Source: Ectopseudomonas toyotomiensis
GTDB lineage: Bacteria > Pseudomonadota > Gammaproteobacteria > Pseudomonadales > Pseudomonadaceae
Direction of reading: 5' to 3'
DNA: 64,000 nucleotides
Assembly (NCBI RefSeq): GCF_900115695.1
Contig: NZ_FOXK01000011.1
Span: 140,679-204,678, forward strand
In this document: positions 26,908 to 36,392 of the stretch, in pieces
Position numbering within the stretch: the first letter of the stretch is position 1
Layout of the letters: each line of letters starts with the position of its first letter
The notes under the pieces: generated by a model
What the model was told of the DNA's origin: nothing
What the model saw: only the letters and a program-made list of their open reading frames with translations
Databases searched by the model: none
Made by a program: the position numbers and the translations under genes

Positions 26908-28350
26908 TCAACGGCTCTGGCGCGGCAACCAGAGGGTGACGCACAGCCCTCCATCGCGCAGGTTACGCAGGCTCAGCTCGCCGCCATGGCTATGTGCAAG
27001 GTTGCGCGCAATACCGAGTCCCATGCCGTAGCCCTGCTGCTGGCTGGCCAGACGGAAATGCGGCTCGAACACTTGCTCGAGCTTCTGCTCGGGCACGCCC
27101 GGCCCCTCGTCATCGACATGCAGGACGAACGCCTCGGCGTCGTCCTCGATGTGCAGGTGCGCGCGCTCGCCGTACTTCAGTGCGTTGTCCAGCAGGTTGC
27201 CAATGCAGCGGCGCAGCGCCAGCGGCTTGCCGGGATACAGATCACGCGCGGCACCATCGAGGGTGACGCGGCCCGAGCCGAGGTAGGGTTCGGTCAACCC
27301 ATGCAGCAGGTGGTTGAGGTCCACCGGCTCGATGTTCTCGTGGATGTCGGTGTCCTTCACGCATTGCAGCGCGCCTTTGACCAGCAGCTCCAGATCGTCC
27401 AGATCGCGGCCGAACTTGCTTTGCAGGCTTTCGTCGTCGAGCAGTTCGACACGCAGACGCAAGCGCGTGATAGGCGTGCGCAGGTCATGGGAAATGGCGC
27501 TGAACAGCTGGCTGCGTTCGGTCAGGTAGCGGCTGATGCGTTCGCGCATGGCGTTGAAGGCGCGGGCTACCTCGACCACCTCACGGCCTCCGCCTTCGGC
27601 CACCGGCTCCACCTCGGCGCCCAGCGACATGTGCCGCGCGGTGCGTGCCAGGCGCTTAAGCGGGCGGCTCTGCAGATGCACCAGCAAGCCGATGAACAGC
27701 AGCAGGAAGGCCGTGGTCAGGAGAATGAACCACAGCTGCTGGGTCGGCAGGATGGGTTCCTCCAGGCTGGTGTAGGGCTCGGGCAGCAACGAGGCGATAT
27801 ACAGCCATTCGCCTGGTGCCAGTTGGATCTGCGTCACCAGCACCGGAGGATTGACCGGCTCCAGGGTCAGCGCGTAATGCGCCCAGGAACGCGGCAGTTC
27901 GTCGAGTTTCAGGCCGCCATTGAAGATGCGCAGATCGTCCGGGCTGACGAAGGTCACCGAAATGTCCGCGGCGCTGCCCAGCGCCTGGCGCAGCACTTCG
28001 GTCACCGATTCGGTCACAACCTGCTTACGCGGCGTGGTCGGCAGCAACTTCATCTGTAACGGTCGGTCATTGAGGCTGACCACGAAGCGCGTGCCGCCCA
28101 TGCTGCGTAACTGATCGAGCACCAGCGGCCGGTAATTCACCGGCAGCGAACGGAAGTAACGCACGCTGGCCGACATCGAATGCGCCAGGCTGCGCGCCGT
28201 AGTGACCAGGCCTTCGAGCTGGGTGGCGCGTAGTTGCGACAGCCAGATCACGCTGGACAGGGTCTGCGCCGCGAGGATCGCCAGCAGGGTGAGCAGCAGC
28301 ATGCGCCCGAGCAGCGAGCGCGGCAGCCAGCGCCGCGGGTTAACGCCCAT
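26908..28350 (-). CDS. gtrS: Sensor histidine kinase GtrS (glucose/2-ketogluconate sensing)
   Basis: This 480-residue membrane kinase has helices at about 14-36 and 225-245 enclosing a roughly 185-residue periplasmic sensor. It then has HAMP, HisKA with the phospho-acceptor in AISHDLRTPITRLRLR, and HATPase with GNLLDNALKYG, DEGPGVP and GMGLGIA. It should phosphorylate GltR and so control gtsABCD and the porin. Its first codons overlap the gltR stop by 11 bases. Gene order glk-gltR-gtrS-gtsA is that of P. aeruginosa. Confidence 0.9.
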   Translation of the reverse strand: MGVNPRRWLPRSLLGRMLLLTLLAILAAQTLSSVIWLSQLRATQLEGLVTTARSLAHSMSASVRYFRSLPVNYRPLVLDQLRSMGGTRFVVSLNDRPLQMKLLPTTPRKQVVTESVTEVLRQALGSAADISVTFVSPDDLRIFNGGLKLDELPRSWAHYALTLEPVNPPVLVTQIQLAPGEWLYIASLLPEPYTSLEEPILPTQQLWFILLTTAFLLLFIGLLVHLQSRPLKRLARTARHMSLGAEVEPVAEGGGREVVEVARAFNAMRERISRYLTERSQLFSAISHDLRTPITRLRLRVELLDDESLQSKFGRDLDDLELLVKGALQCVKDTDIHENIEPVDLNHLLHGLTEPYLGSGRVTLDGAARDLYPGKPLALRRCIGNLLDNALKYGERAHLHIEDDAEAFVLHVDDEGPGVPEQKLEQVFEPHFRLASQQQGYGMGLGIARNLAHSHGGELSLRNLRDGGLCVTLWLPRQSR

Positions 28351-29074
28351 CGCCTGCCTGCAGGCTGACCGTGGCCGCCAGTTGGTAGCCGCTACCCCGT
28401 ACGGTGCGGATCAGCCGCGGCGGCTTGTCGGTATCGCGCAGGCGCTGACGCAGACGACTGACAGCCATGTCGACGATGCGCTCGAGCGGCATCACCTCAC
28501 GGCCACGGGTGGCATTGCCGATGGTGTCGCGGTCGAGAATCTGCTGCGGGTGGTCGAGAAACAGCTTGAGCAGGGCGAAGTCGGCGCCGGACAGAATCAC
28601 CTCCTCGCCGTCACGATGAAACAGCCGGTGACTGACCATATCCAGGCGCCAGTCATCGAAGGCCAGCACCTCGCCGCTACGCTCCTGAGTGAATTGCGCG
28701 CGGCGCAGCAAGGCCTTGATTCGCGCCAGCAGCTCGCGCGGGCTGAACGGCTTGCCAAGATAGTCATCGGCGCCCAGCTCCAGGCCGATCACGCGGTCGG
28801 CTTCGTCGGAGCTGGCGGTGAGCATGATCACCGGCACCTGGGCGAAGCGTTGGTGTTCACGCACCCAGCGGCACAGGCTGAAGCCGTCCTCGTCGGGCAG
28901 CATCACATCGAGGATGACCAGGTCGGCCGACTCCGCACACAGGCTCTGGCGGAAGGCGGCGCCGTCAGCCACGGCGCGCACCTGAAAGCCGACACGGCTC
29001 AGGTAGGTATCGAGCAGTTCGCGAATTTCCTGGTCGTCATCGACCAGCAGAATCGATTTGCCGGGCTGGCTCAT
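28340..29074 (-). CDS. gltR: OmpR-family response regulator GltR
   Basis: This 244-residue protein has a receiver domain with D56 (VILDVMLPDEDG), the acidic pocket at LLVDDDQE, and the conserved Thr/Lys (LTASSDE, GKPF). The C-terminal winged helix ends RLRDTDKPPRLIRTVRGSGY. It regulates glucose-transport genes with GtrS. It lies 45 bases downstream of glk and overlaps gtrS, so glk-gltR-gtrS is likely one transcript. Confidence 0.9.
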   Translation of the reverse strand: MSQPGKSILLVDDDQEIRELLDTYLSRVGFQVRAVADGAAFRQSLCAESADLVILDVMLPDEDGFSLCRWVREHQRFAQVPVIMLTASSDEADRVIGLELGADDYLGKPFSPRELLARIKALLRRAQFTQERSGEVLAFDDWRLDMVSHRLFHRDGEEVILSGADFALLKLFLDHPQQILDRDTIGNATRGREVMPLERIVDMAVSRLRQRLRDTDKPPRLIRTVRGSGYQLAATVSLQAGDGR

Positions 29075-29119
29075 GGTCCGCCACCTTTGTTGTTATGGCT
29101 GTGTAAATCCGGGGCTCTA

Positions 29120-30106
29120 TCAAGGGTTCTCCCGGATTGCATCCGGACTACGTTCCGCCGCCTGTTGCAAGGCCACGCCGGCGCCGGTCAGGCCGGGGTA
29201 CTCGGCCGTCACCAGCCACACCGGGATGCCGTCAAGGTAATGGCTCATGCAACCCTTGTCGCGGAAACTCTTGGCAAAACCGCTGGCAAGAAAACGCTCG
29301 GCGAAACGCGGCACCACGCCGCCGACGATATACACCCCACCGCGCGCGCCCAACGTCAGGACATTGTTGCCAGCAGCGCGGCCGAGCCAGCAACTGAACT
29401 GTTCCAGCACCTCGGCGGCAACGGGCTCGCCGGCCAGGCCTGCGGTAGTGATGGCCGCTGGCGTCGCGTGCTGCAAAGGCTGACCGTCCAGCTCACAGAT
29501 GGCCCGATACAGCACCAGCAGACCATTGCCACTGAGCACGTCTTCGGCGCGCACGTGGCCCAGTTGCCGATAAAGAATTTGCCAAAGCTCGGCCTCACGC
29601 GGGCTGCCGATGGGTAGATCAACGTGACCACCCTCGCCCGGCAGCACCAGCCAGCGGCCATCGGCCTGCTCCAGCAGCGTACCGACGCCCAGACCGGTGC
29701 CGGCGCCGATCACCAAGGCCGGACGGTCTGTCTGCGGCTCGCCTGGGCATACCTGCACGCGCTCATGCTCGGCGATGCGGGTCATGCCCAGGGCCATGGC
29801 GGAGAAGTCGTTGATCATCAGCAAGCCGTCGATCTGCAATGCCTCGCAGAACGCCGTACGGTCGATACGCCAGTGATTGTTGGTAAAGCGGAACAGGTTG
29901 CCGCTGACCGGCCCGGCGCAGGCCAGGCATACCGAGCCGATGGACCCCGGCTGCAGCCCCTGGGTGTGCAGATAGGCGACGATGGCCTGCTCCGGCCCTT
30001 CGAAATCGGCGGTCGGCAGAACCTGCACCGCCTCCAGTTGCTCGTCACGCCACAGGGAAAAGCGTGCGTTGGTACCACCGATATCGCCGACCAGAGCCAG
30101 TTTCAC
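29120..30106 (-). CDS. glk: Glucokinase, E. coli type
   Basis: This 328-residue cytosolic enzyme phosphorylates glucose to glucose-6-phosphate for the Entner-Doudoroff route. The ATP motif GDIGGTNARFSLW is at 7-19, the catalytic Asp lies in INDFSAMALGM, GAGTGLGVGTL follows, and PGEGGHVDLP is the sugar loop. In many pseudomonads edd lies immediately upstream; here the upstream gap holds no gene, so edd must be elsewhere. A HexR-like site lies about 90 bases upstream. Confidence 0.93.
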   Translation of the reverse strand: MKLALVGDIGGTNARFSLWRDEQLEAVQVLPTADFEGPEQAIVAYLHTQGLQPGSIGSVCLACAGPVSGNLFRFTNNHWRIDRTAFCEALQIDGLLMINDFSAMALGMTRIAEHERVQVCPGEPQTDRPALVIGAGTGLGVGTLLEQADGRWLVLPGEGGHVDLPIGSPREAELWQILYRQLGHVRAEDVLSGNGLLVLYRAICELDGQPLQHATPAAITTAGLAGEPVAAEVLEQFSCWLGRAAGNNVLTLGARGGVYIVGGVVPRFAERFLASGFAKSFRDKGCMSHYLDGIPVWLVTAEYPGLTGAGVALQQAAERSPDAIRENP

Positions 30107-30195
30107 GAGAACGTCTCCTGAGCGAAGGCCGTTCGCTGATCGGCAACTGCAGAAAAGTGAGGATGCATGGCATCGACTCCAAACCCGAATTATTT

Positions 30196-30210
30196 TTGTA
30201 GTTCAGACAA
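30196..30210. promoter_or_regulatory. Candidate HexR operator upstream of glk
   Basis: TTGT-AGTTCAG-ACAA matches the published Pseudomonas HexR pattern TTGT-N7/8-ACAA. It lies in the 293-bp gap between glk and the divergent hydroxylase gene, about 90 bases before the glk start. HexR represses glk/edd in Pseudomonas. A match this short could be chance. Confidence 0.5.
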
Positions 30211-30399
30211 CGCGCATCACAGTAAACCCGAAAATTACGCCTATCAACCCGCTCAAAGTTGTAATAACAACAATATTTAATGCCAGATCATAGCCCTCGC
30301 CTCGCACAACAGATTCAGCACCCGGCATGATCCCGGACAATATCTGCAGCCATCCTGCGCCCTAGACTCGGCCCTTTCCGAGTTCGCAAGGAGAGCAGC

Positions 30400-31572
30400 A
30401 TGTCACCCGATATCGTCATCGTCGGCGCCGGCCCGGCTGGCCTTTGCCTGGCCCGCGCCTTGTCCGGGCACGGCCTGTCCATCGTGGTGCTGGAGCGCCA
30501 GGCCGAGCAGGCACTGGCCGAACCGGCCTTCGATGGCCGCGAGATCGCCCTCACCCATGGCTCGCAGGCGCTGCTCGAACGCCTCGGTCTGTGGGCGCGC
30601 CTGCCCGGCGAAGACGTTGCCGTACTGCGCGATGCCCAGGTGTTCAACGGCCCCTCGCTGTTCGCGTTGAAGATCCGCGCCGAACAGGCCGGCGCCGAGC
30701 GCCTCGGCCATCTGGTGGCCAACCAGGCCATTCGCCGCGCCGCCTATCAGGCCCTGAGCGACTGCGCCGATGTGCAATTGCTGTGCGAAACCAGCGTGCG
30801 CGCCATCGAGCAAAGCCAGAACGAGATGAAGCTGGTGCTGCAGGATGGCCAGGTGCTACAACCACGCATGCTGGTCGCTGCCGACAGCCGCTTCTCGGAA
30901 ACCCGCCGCCAGCTCGGCATCGGCGCGCAGCTCAAGGACTTCGCCAAGACCATGCTGGTGTGCCGCATGCAGCACGAACAGGATCATCAACAGATAGCCT
31001 GGGAATGGTTCGGCTATGGCCAGACCCTGGCCCTGCTACCGCTAAACGGCCGGCAGTCGTCGGTGGTGCTGACCCTGCCACCGCGCGAGATAGAACGCCT
31101 GCAGAAACTGGACGAAGCGATCTTCACCCGCGAGATGCAGCAGCGCTTCGACCGCCGCCTGGGCGCCATGCAACTGGTCAGCAGCCGCCACGCCTATCCG
31201 CTGGTGGGCGCCTATGCGCGGCGCATGGTCGGCACCCGCTGCGCCCTGCTCGGCGATGCCGCCGTCGGCATGCACCCGGTCACCGCGCATGGTTTCAACT
31301 TCGGCCTGATCGGCGTGCAACTGCTCAGCGACGCACTGCTGGCCGCTCACGGCAAACGCCAGGACATCGGTGCGACTGCGCCATTGGCGCGCTACGAGCG
31401 CCAGCTACGCCTGGCCACCTGGCCGCTGTACCAGGCCACCAACCTGCTGGTGGAGCTGTATACCAACGACCGTTTACCGGCGCGCCTGCTGCGCGGCGCC
31501 GGCCTGCGCGTGGCGCAGGGTCTGTTGCCGTTGAAGAAGGGCATCGCCCGTCATCTGACCGCCCAAGCCTGA
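30400..31572 (+). CDS. UbiH/UbiM-family FAD hydroxylase
   Basis: This 390-residue flavin monooxygenase has the FAD motif IVIVGAGPAGLCLARAL (5-21) and the second FAD block GDAAVGMHPVTAHGFNFGL (about 284-302), typical of ubiquinone ring hydroxylases. The HPVTAHGFNFGL wording is closest to the UbiM type, which hydroxylates demethoxyubiquinol. The ATG at 30400 has AAGGAG 9 bases upstream. It directly precedes the orphan ccoN gene, and a respiratory-quinone role would suit that neighbourhood, but the genes are not obviously co-transcribed. Confidence 0.78.
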   Translation: MSPDIVIVGAGPAGLCLARALSGHGLSIVVLERQAEQALAEPAFDGREIALTHGSQALLERLGLWARLPGEDVAVLRDAQVFNGPSLFALKIRAEQAGAERLGHLVANQAIRRAAYQALSDCADVQLLCETSVRAIEQSQNEMKLVLQDGQVLQPRMLVAADSRFSETRRQLGIGAQLKDFAKTMLVCRMQHEQDHQQIAWEWFGYGQTLALLPLNGRQSSVVLTLPPREIERLQKLDEAIFTREMQQRFDRRLGAMQLVSSRHAYPLVGAYARRMVGTRCALLGDAAVGMHPVTAHGFNFGLIGVQLLSDALLAAHGKRQDIGATAPLARYERQLRLATWPLYQATNLLVELYTNDRLPARLLRGAGLRVAQGLLPLKKGIARHLTAQA

Positions 31573-31616
31573 AACTCCCGCAAGCGCGCCGGACTCGGCG
31601 CGCAACCGGCCAACCT

Positions 31617-31658
31617 CATCTGATACGCATCAGACAGCAGTTTCTGAGTCTGTTTTGT
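31617..31658 (+). promoter_or_regulatory. 42-bp bipartite element upstream of ccoN
   Basis: CATCTGATACGC (31617-31628), 15 bases, CTGAGTCTGTTTTGT (31644-31658). It ends 69 bases before the ccoN start. It matches the elements upstream of nirA and ccoG, 14 kb away, in both blocks and in spacer length. This copy also holds a TCTGAT-ACGC-ATCAGA palindrome. Confidence 0.78.
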
Positions 31659-31727
31659 TTTGCCCCGCCTCCCTACAGTTTCGCCACTCGCGCGGCTGCG
31701 CCCGCATCTGTATGGAAGGTTAACGCG

Positions 31728-33132
<1,405 letters not shown>

Positions 33133-33161
<29 letters not shown>

Positions 33162-33384
33162 AGCCTGGTGGATGATCGCAGTGATGGTGTTCTTTCTCGG
33201 CGTGCAACTCAGCCTGGGGCGCGGCAGCCAGCGCGACCTCGACGAGGCGACGATGCTGCCCTTCGCCGACGATCCCGAAGTGGCGCGCCGGGTCGAACGT
33301 GACACCGGGCGCAGCACCCGCGGCTGCGCCTGTCCCGGTACCTGTGACGGGCACTGCGAGCATCTCGGACGCCAGGAATTCTGA
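33133..33384 (+). CDS. CcoQ-like small membrane protein with Cys-rich tail
   Basis: This 83-residue protein has one helix (about 11-28, WWMIAVMVFFLGVQLSLG) and an acidic linker. Its tail holds four cysteines: C65, C67, C71 and C75 (C-x-C-x3-C-x3-C). It starts inside the end of ccoN (29-bp overlap; alternative ATG at 33151), so the two are coupled. Position matches PA4134, annotated CcoQ4. Ordinary CcoQ lacks such a cysteine tail, which could bind a metal or an Fe-S cluster. Confidence 0.8.
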
Positions 33385-33490
33385 AACATTGGTCGCCATT
33401 TCTGGACAATGCATCCAGAAACGAGGCGCTGATCAGAGCCGGATGGCTACCTAGACTCGGGTTTCCTCAACCCGAGTCGGGAGACATCTC

Positions 33491-34264
33491 ATGGTCGATC
33501 ATTCCATTGCAGGCAAGACGGTACTCATCGCCGGTGGCGGCAAGAACCTCGGCGGGCTGCTGGCCCGCGATCTGGCCACGCACGGCGCCAGTGCGGTGGT
33601 CATTCACTACAACAGCGCAGCCAGCAAGGCGGAGGCCGACGCCACCGTGCAAGCAGTGCAGCAGCTCGGTGCCAAGGCCGTGGCGCTGCAGGGCGACCTG
33701 ACGCGCGCCGCCGCCGTGGAGAAACTCTTCGCCGATGCGGTGGCCGCCGTCGGCCGCCCAGATATCGCCATCAACACAGTGGGCAAGGTGCTGAAGAAGC
33801 CTTTCAGCGAGATCAGCGAAGCTGAGTACGACGAGATGACCGCAGTCAACTCCAAGTCAGCGTTCTTCTTCCTCAAGGAAGCCGGCAAGCACGTCAAGGA
33901 CAACGGCAAGATCTGCACCCTGGTGACCTCGCTACTGGGCGCCTACACCCCCTTCTACGCCGCCTACGCCGGTACCAAGGCGCCAGTGGAGCACTACACC
34001 CGAGCAGCCTCCAAGGAATTCGGCGCACGCGGTATCTCGGTCACCGCCGTCGGCCCAGGCCCGATGGATACACCCTTCTTCTACGGCCAGGAAGGCGCCG
34101 ATGCGGTGGCCTACCACAAGAGTGCGGCGGCGCTGTCGCCCTTCTCCAAGACCGGCCTGACCGATATAGAGGACGTGGTGCCCTTCATCCGTCACCTGGT
34201 CAGCGATGGCTGGTGGATCACTGGGCAGACAATTCTGATCAATGGCGGCTATACCACTAAGTAA
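33491..34264 (+). CDS. Short-chain dehydrogenase/reductase
   Basis: This 257-residue classical SDR has the nucleotide-binding Gly motif VLIAGGGKNLGG (11-22), NTVGKVL replacing NNAG, the catalytic Ser (TSLLG), and the YAAYAGTK Tyr-Lys pair. It ends with the cofactor-region GQTILINGGYTTK. An NAD(P)H-dependent oxidoreductase role is certain; the substrate is unknown. A ribosome site GGGAGA lies 7 bases before the ATG. The divergent or downstream LysR regulator at 34562 may control it. Confidence 0.88.
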   Translation: MVDHSIAGKTVLIAGGGKNLGGLLARDLATHGASAVVIHYNSAASKAEADATVQAVQQLGAKAVALQGDLTRAAAVEKLFADAVAAVGRPDIAINTVGKVLKKPFSEISEAEYDEMTAVNSKSAFFFLKEAGKHVKDNGKICTLVTSLLGAYTPFYAAYAGTKAPVEHYTRAASKEFGARGISVTAVGPGPMDTPFFYGQEGADAVAYHKSAAALSPFSKTGLTDIEDVVPFIRHLVSDGWWITGQTILINGGYTTK

Positions 34265-34294
34265 GCAACTGGAGATAGCCCGGGAGGTGGGCGG

Positions 34295-34549
34295 ATGCGA
34301 ACCCTGATTCTGGTGGTAGTTGGCCTGGCGCTGGCGGCCCTGGCATTGCGCTTCGCACCGGCGGCGCAGCGCACACTGGCTGTCACGCTGTTCACCCTGT
34401 TGTGGTTGGGCGTCTGCGCGCTCAATCTGCGCACCGGGCTTGCCCATGGTTATACCCTGGCCGAGGAACTGCCGATCCATGCCGTGCTGTTCGGCGTTCC
34501 CGCGGCTGCCGCCTGGCTCGCCTGGTGGTGGCTGCGACGAGCCGGTTGA
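34295..34549 (+). CDS. Small membrane protein
   Basis: This 84-residue protein has three hydrophobic segments (about 2-22, 30-45 and 62-80). Its ribosome site is GGGAGG, about 6 bases before the ATG at 34295. It lies 30 bases after the SDR gene and 12 bases before the LysR gene, so it is probably co-transcribed with both. No family is recognised. Confidence 0.65.
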   Translation: MRTLILVVVGLALAALALRFAPAAQRTLAVTLFTLLWLGVCALNLRTGLAHGYTLAEELPIHAVLFGVPAAAAWLAWWWLRRAG

Positions 34550-34561
34550 ACAGGTAGAACA

Positions 34562-35467
34562 ATGGACAAACTCGAGCAGTACCGCGTTTTCCTGCAGATC
34601 GCCGAGATGGGCAGCTTCATCAAGGCGGCCAATGCTCTGGAACTGCCACGCGCCTCGGTATCGGCGGCGTTGCAGCAACTGGAAAGTCAGTTGGGCGTTC
34701 GCCTGCTGCACCGCACCACACGCAACGTGCGCCTGACGCCCGATGGCAGCCAACTGCTCGAACGCATTCGCGAGTTGCTGGCACTGGCCGAGGACATCGA
34801 GCAGAGCGCGCAAGGAACCGGCAGCCAGGTCAGTGGACGCTTGAAGATCGACGTGCCCAGCCGCATCGCCCGGCGCCTGATCGCACCGGCGCTACCGAAC
34901 CTGCTGCGTCGCCATCCGCAATTGCAACTGCTGCTGAGTTCGACCGACCGCGCTATCGACCTGGTCAAGGAGGGCGTCGACTGCGTGCTGCGCGTCGGCA
35001 CGCTCAGCGACAGCAGCCTGGCGGCGCGACAGCTGGGCAACCTGGCACTGATCAACTGCGCCAGCCCGGCCTACCTGCGTGAACATGGCGAGCCGCAGCA
35101 GGCCGATGACCTGGAAGGCAGCCACTGGATGGTCGGCTACGCCTCACCCACCAGCGGCCGCGAGATGCCCTGGGAATATGTCGACGACAATGGCGAGCAG
35201 TGCGAACTGCGCCCGGCCAGCCGCGTGATCGTCAATAACGCGGAGAACTACATCGCCTGCTGCCTGGCCGGCCTGGGCCTGATCCAGATTCCGCGCTTCG
35301 ACGTGCAGCACCTGCTGGCTTCGGGCGAACTGCTGGAGGTGATGCCGCAGCAGCGTGCCGCCGCCATGCCGATCGCCCTGCTCTACCCGCACCGCCGCCA
35401 GCGCTCAAGGCGCCTGGCGGTGCTGATAGAGTGGCTGGAGCAGTTGATGGCGCCCCATCTGGAATGA
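34562..35467 (+). CDS. LysR-family transcriptional regulator
   Basis: This 301-residue protein has the N-terminal LysR helix-turn-helix (about 1-60; GSFIKAANALELPRASVSAALQQLE) and a C-terminal periplasmic-binding-like effector domain (about 90-295) of the CrgA type. It follows the SDR and small membrane gene in the same direction and is a candidate regulator of them. The effector is unknown. Confidence 0.88.
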   Translation: MDKLEQYRVFLQIAEMGSFIKAANALELPRASVSAALQQLESQLGVRLLHRTTRNVRLTPDGSQLLERIRELLALAEDIEQSAQGTGSQVSGRLKIDVPSRIARRLIAPALPNLLRRHPQLQLLLSSTDRAIDLVKEGVDCVLRVGTLSDSSLAARQLGNLALINCASPAYLREHGEPQQADDLEGSHWMVGYASPTSGREMPWEYVDDNGEQCELRPASRVIVNNAENYIACCLAGLGLIQIPRFDVQHLLASGELLEVMPQQRAAAMPIALLYPHRRQRSRRLAVLIEWLEQLMAPHLE

Positions 35468-35504
35468 TTCAGAACCTGTTTATGTTCTGCCGCGCATCGA
35501 GGCG

Positions 35505-36161
35505 CTACACCCACTGATCATTGCGTTTGCGCTTGACCCGCAGCATGGTCGGCAGAATCAGCCCGAGCAACAGCCCGGCGCCGGCGATGCTGCCGCCATA
35601 GGCCATGTAGCGCATCAGCACCTGCTGCTGTTCCTCACCCAGTTGTGCCTGGGCATCGCGCAGCTGCGAACGGGTGGTGGTCAGCTCGGCATCCAGCGCG
35701 CCGCGGGCGGCCTGCAGCTCGTCGATGAGTTTCTTGCGCGAATCGAGGGTTTCCTGCATGCCTTGCACACGCACCTTCCAGGCGTCGTCGATGCCTTTGA
35801 GCTCAGCGCTGAGGTCGGCGACTTTCTGTTCCAGTTGCGGCAGGCGCTCGGCCTGGCCTGGCACCGACTGCAGGTCGCGGCTGGGAATCCAGACGCTGCT
35901 GCCGCTGGCGCTACGCACCTGGCTATAGTCGCCCTGGGTGCGCAACAGCTCCACTTTCTCCCCGGAAACCAGGGTGCCGACGATGCGGTAGCCATCGGTA
36001 GGGCCACTGCGCACGTAGGTATTCAGGCTGTCGCTGACCCAGCGCTGGTTGCCAGACGTTTCTTCGGCCAGAGACGGTTGTGCGCCGCCGAGCAGGCCAC
36101 CGAGCAGCAGGCAGGCACTGAGAATGCGAGGTTGGAGTGGAGCATGACGAGATAAAAACAT
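35505..36161 (-). CDS. SH3-domain membrane-anchored protein (TIGR04211/YgiM type)
   Basis: This 218-residue protein has a signal peptide (to about residue 32) and a bacterial SH3b domain (about 40-105; WVSDSLNTYVRSGPTDGYRIVGTL). A coiled coil (about 108-180; PQLEQKVADLSAELK) leads to a C-terminal helix (about 188-208) and a basic KRKRN tail. The domain order is the TIGR04211 SH3-and-anchor family, exposed in the periplasm and probably touching the cell wall. Function is unknown. It appears to be monocistronic. Confidence 0.85.
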   Translation of the reverse strand: MFLSRHAPLQPRILSACLLLGGLLGGAQPSLAEETSGNQRWVSDSLNTYVRSGPTDGYRIVGTLVSGEKVELLRTQGDYSQVRSASGSSVWIPSRDLQSVPGQAERLPQLEQKVADLSAELKGIDDAWKVRVQGMQETLDSRKKLIDELQAARGALDAELTTTRSQLRDAQAQLGEEQQQVLMRYMAYGGSIAGAGLLLGLILPTMLRVKRKRNDQWV

Positions 36162-36342
36162 GGGGCGATCTTCACGTGGCAGTCAGACGAACCCGGCAAA
36201 CGGGATGGACGTTGCCGGCCACGCGCTGAACAACACGCTCAAGCATGATCCAGGCAGAATCCGCGACGTAGACGCCACACTAGCGGCCAATAGCCATCTA
36301 TTCCTGCCGGTACGGGCCGACAGCAGACAGACATTGGCCACT

Positions 36343-36364
36343 TGCCTGGAGTTCACTCCAGGCA
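36343..36364. repeat. Perfect 10-bp inverted repeat
   Basis: TGCCTGGAGT, spacer TC, ACTCCAGGCA. It lies in the 231-bp gap downstream of the EAL gene and upstream of the SH3 gene. Either a terminator hairpin without a U tract or an operator. Confidence 0.6.
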
Positions 36365-36392
36365 GGAGATGGTAGATGGACGGAAGGTGGCG

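Noticed and set aside
36160..36375. 71-codon frame between the SH3 and EAL genes
   Set aside because: It begins at the opposite-strand start codon of the SH3 gene and crosses a hairpin; no coding features.
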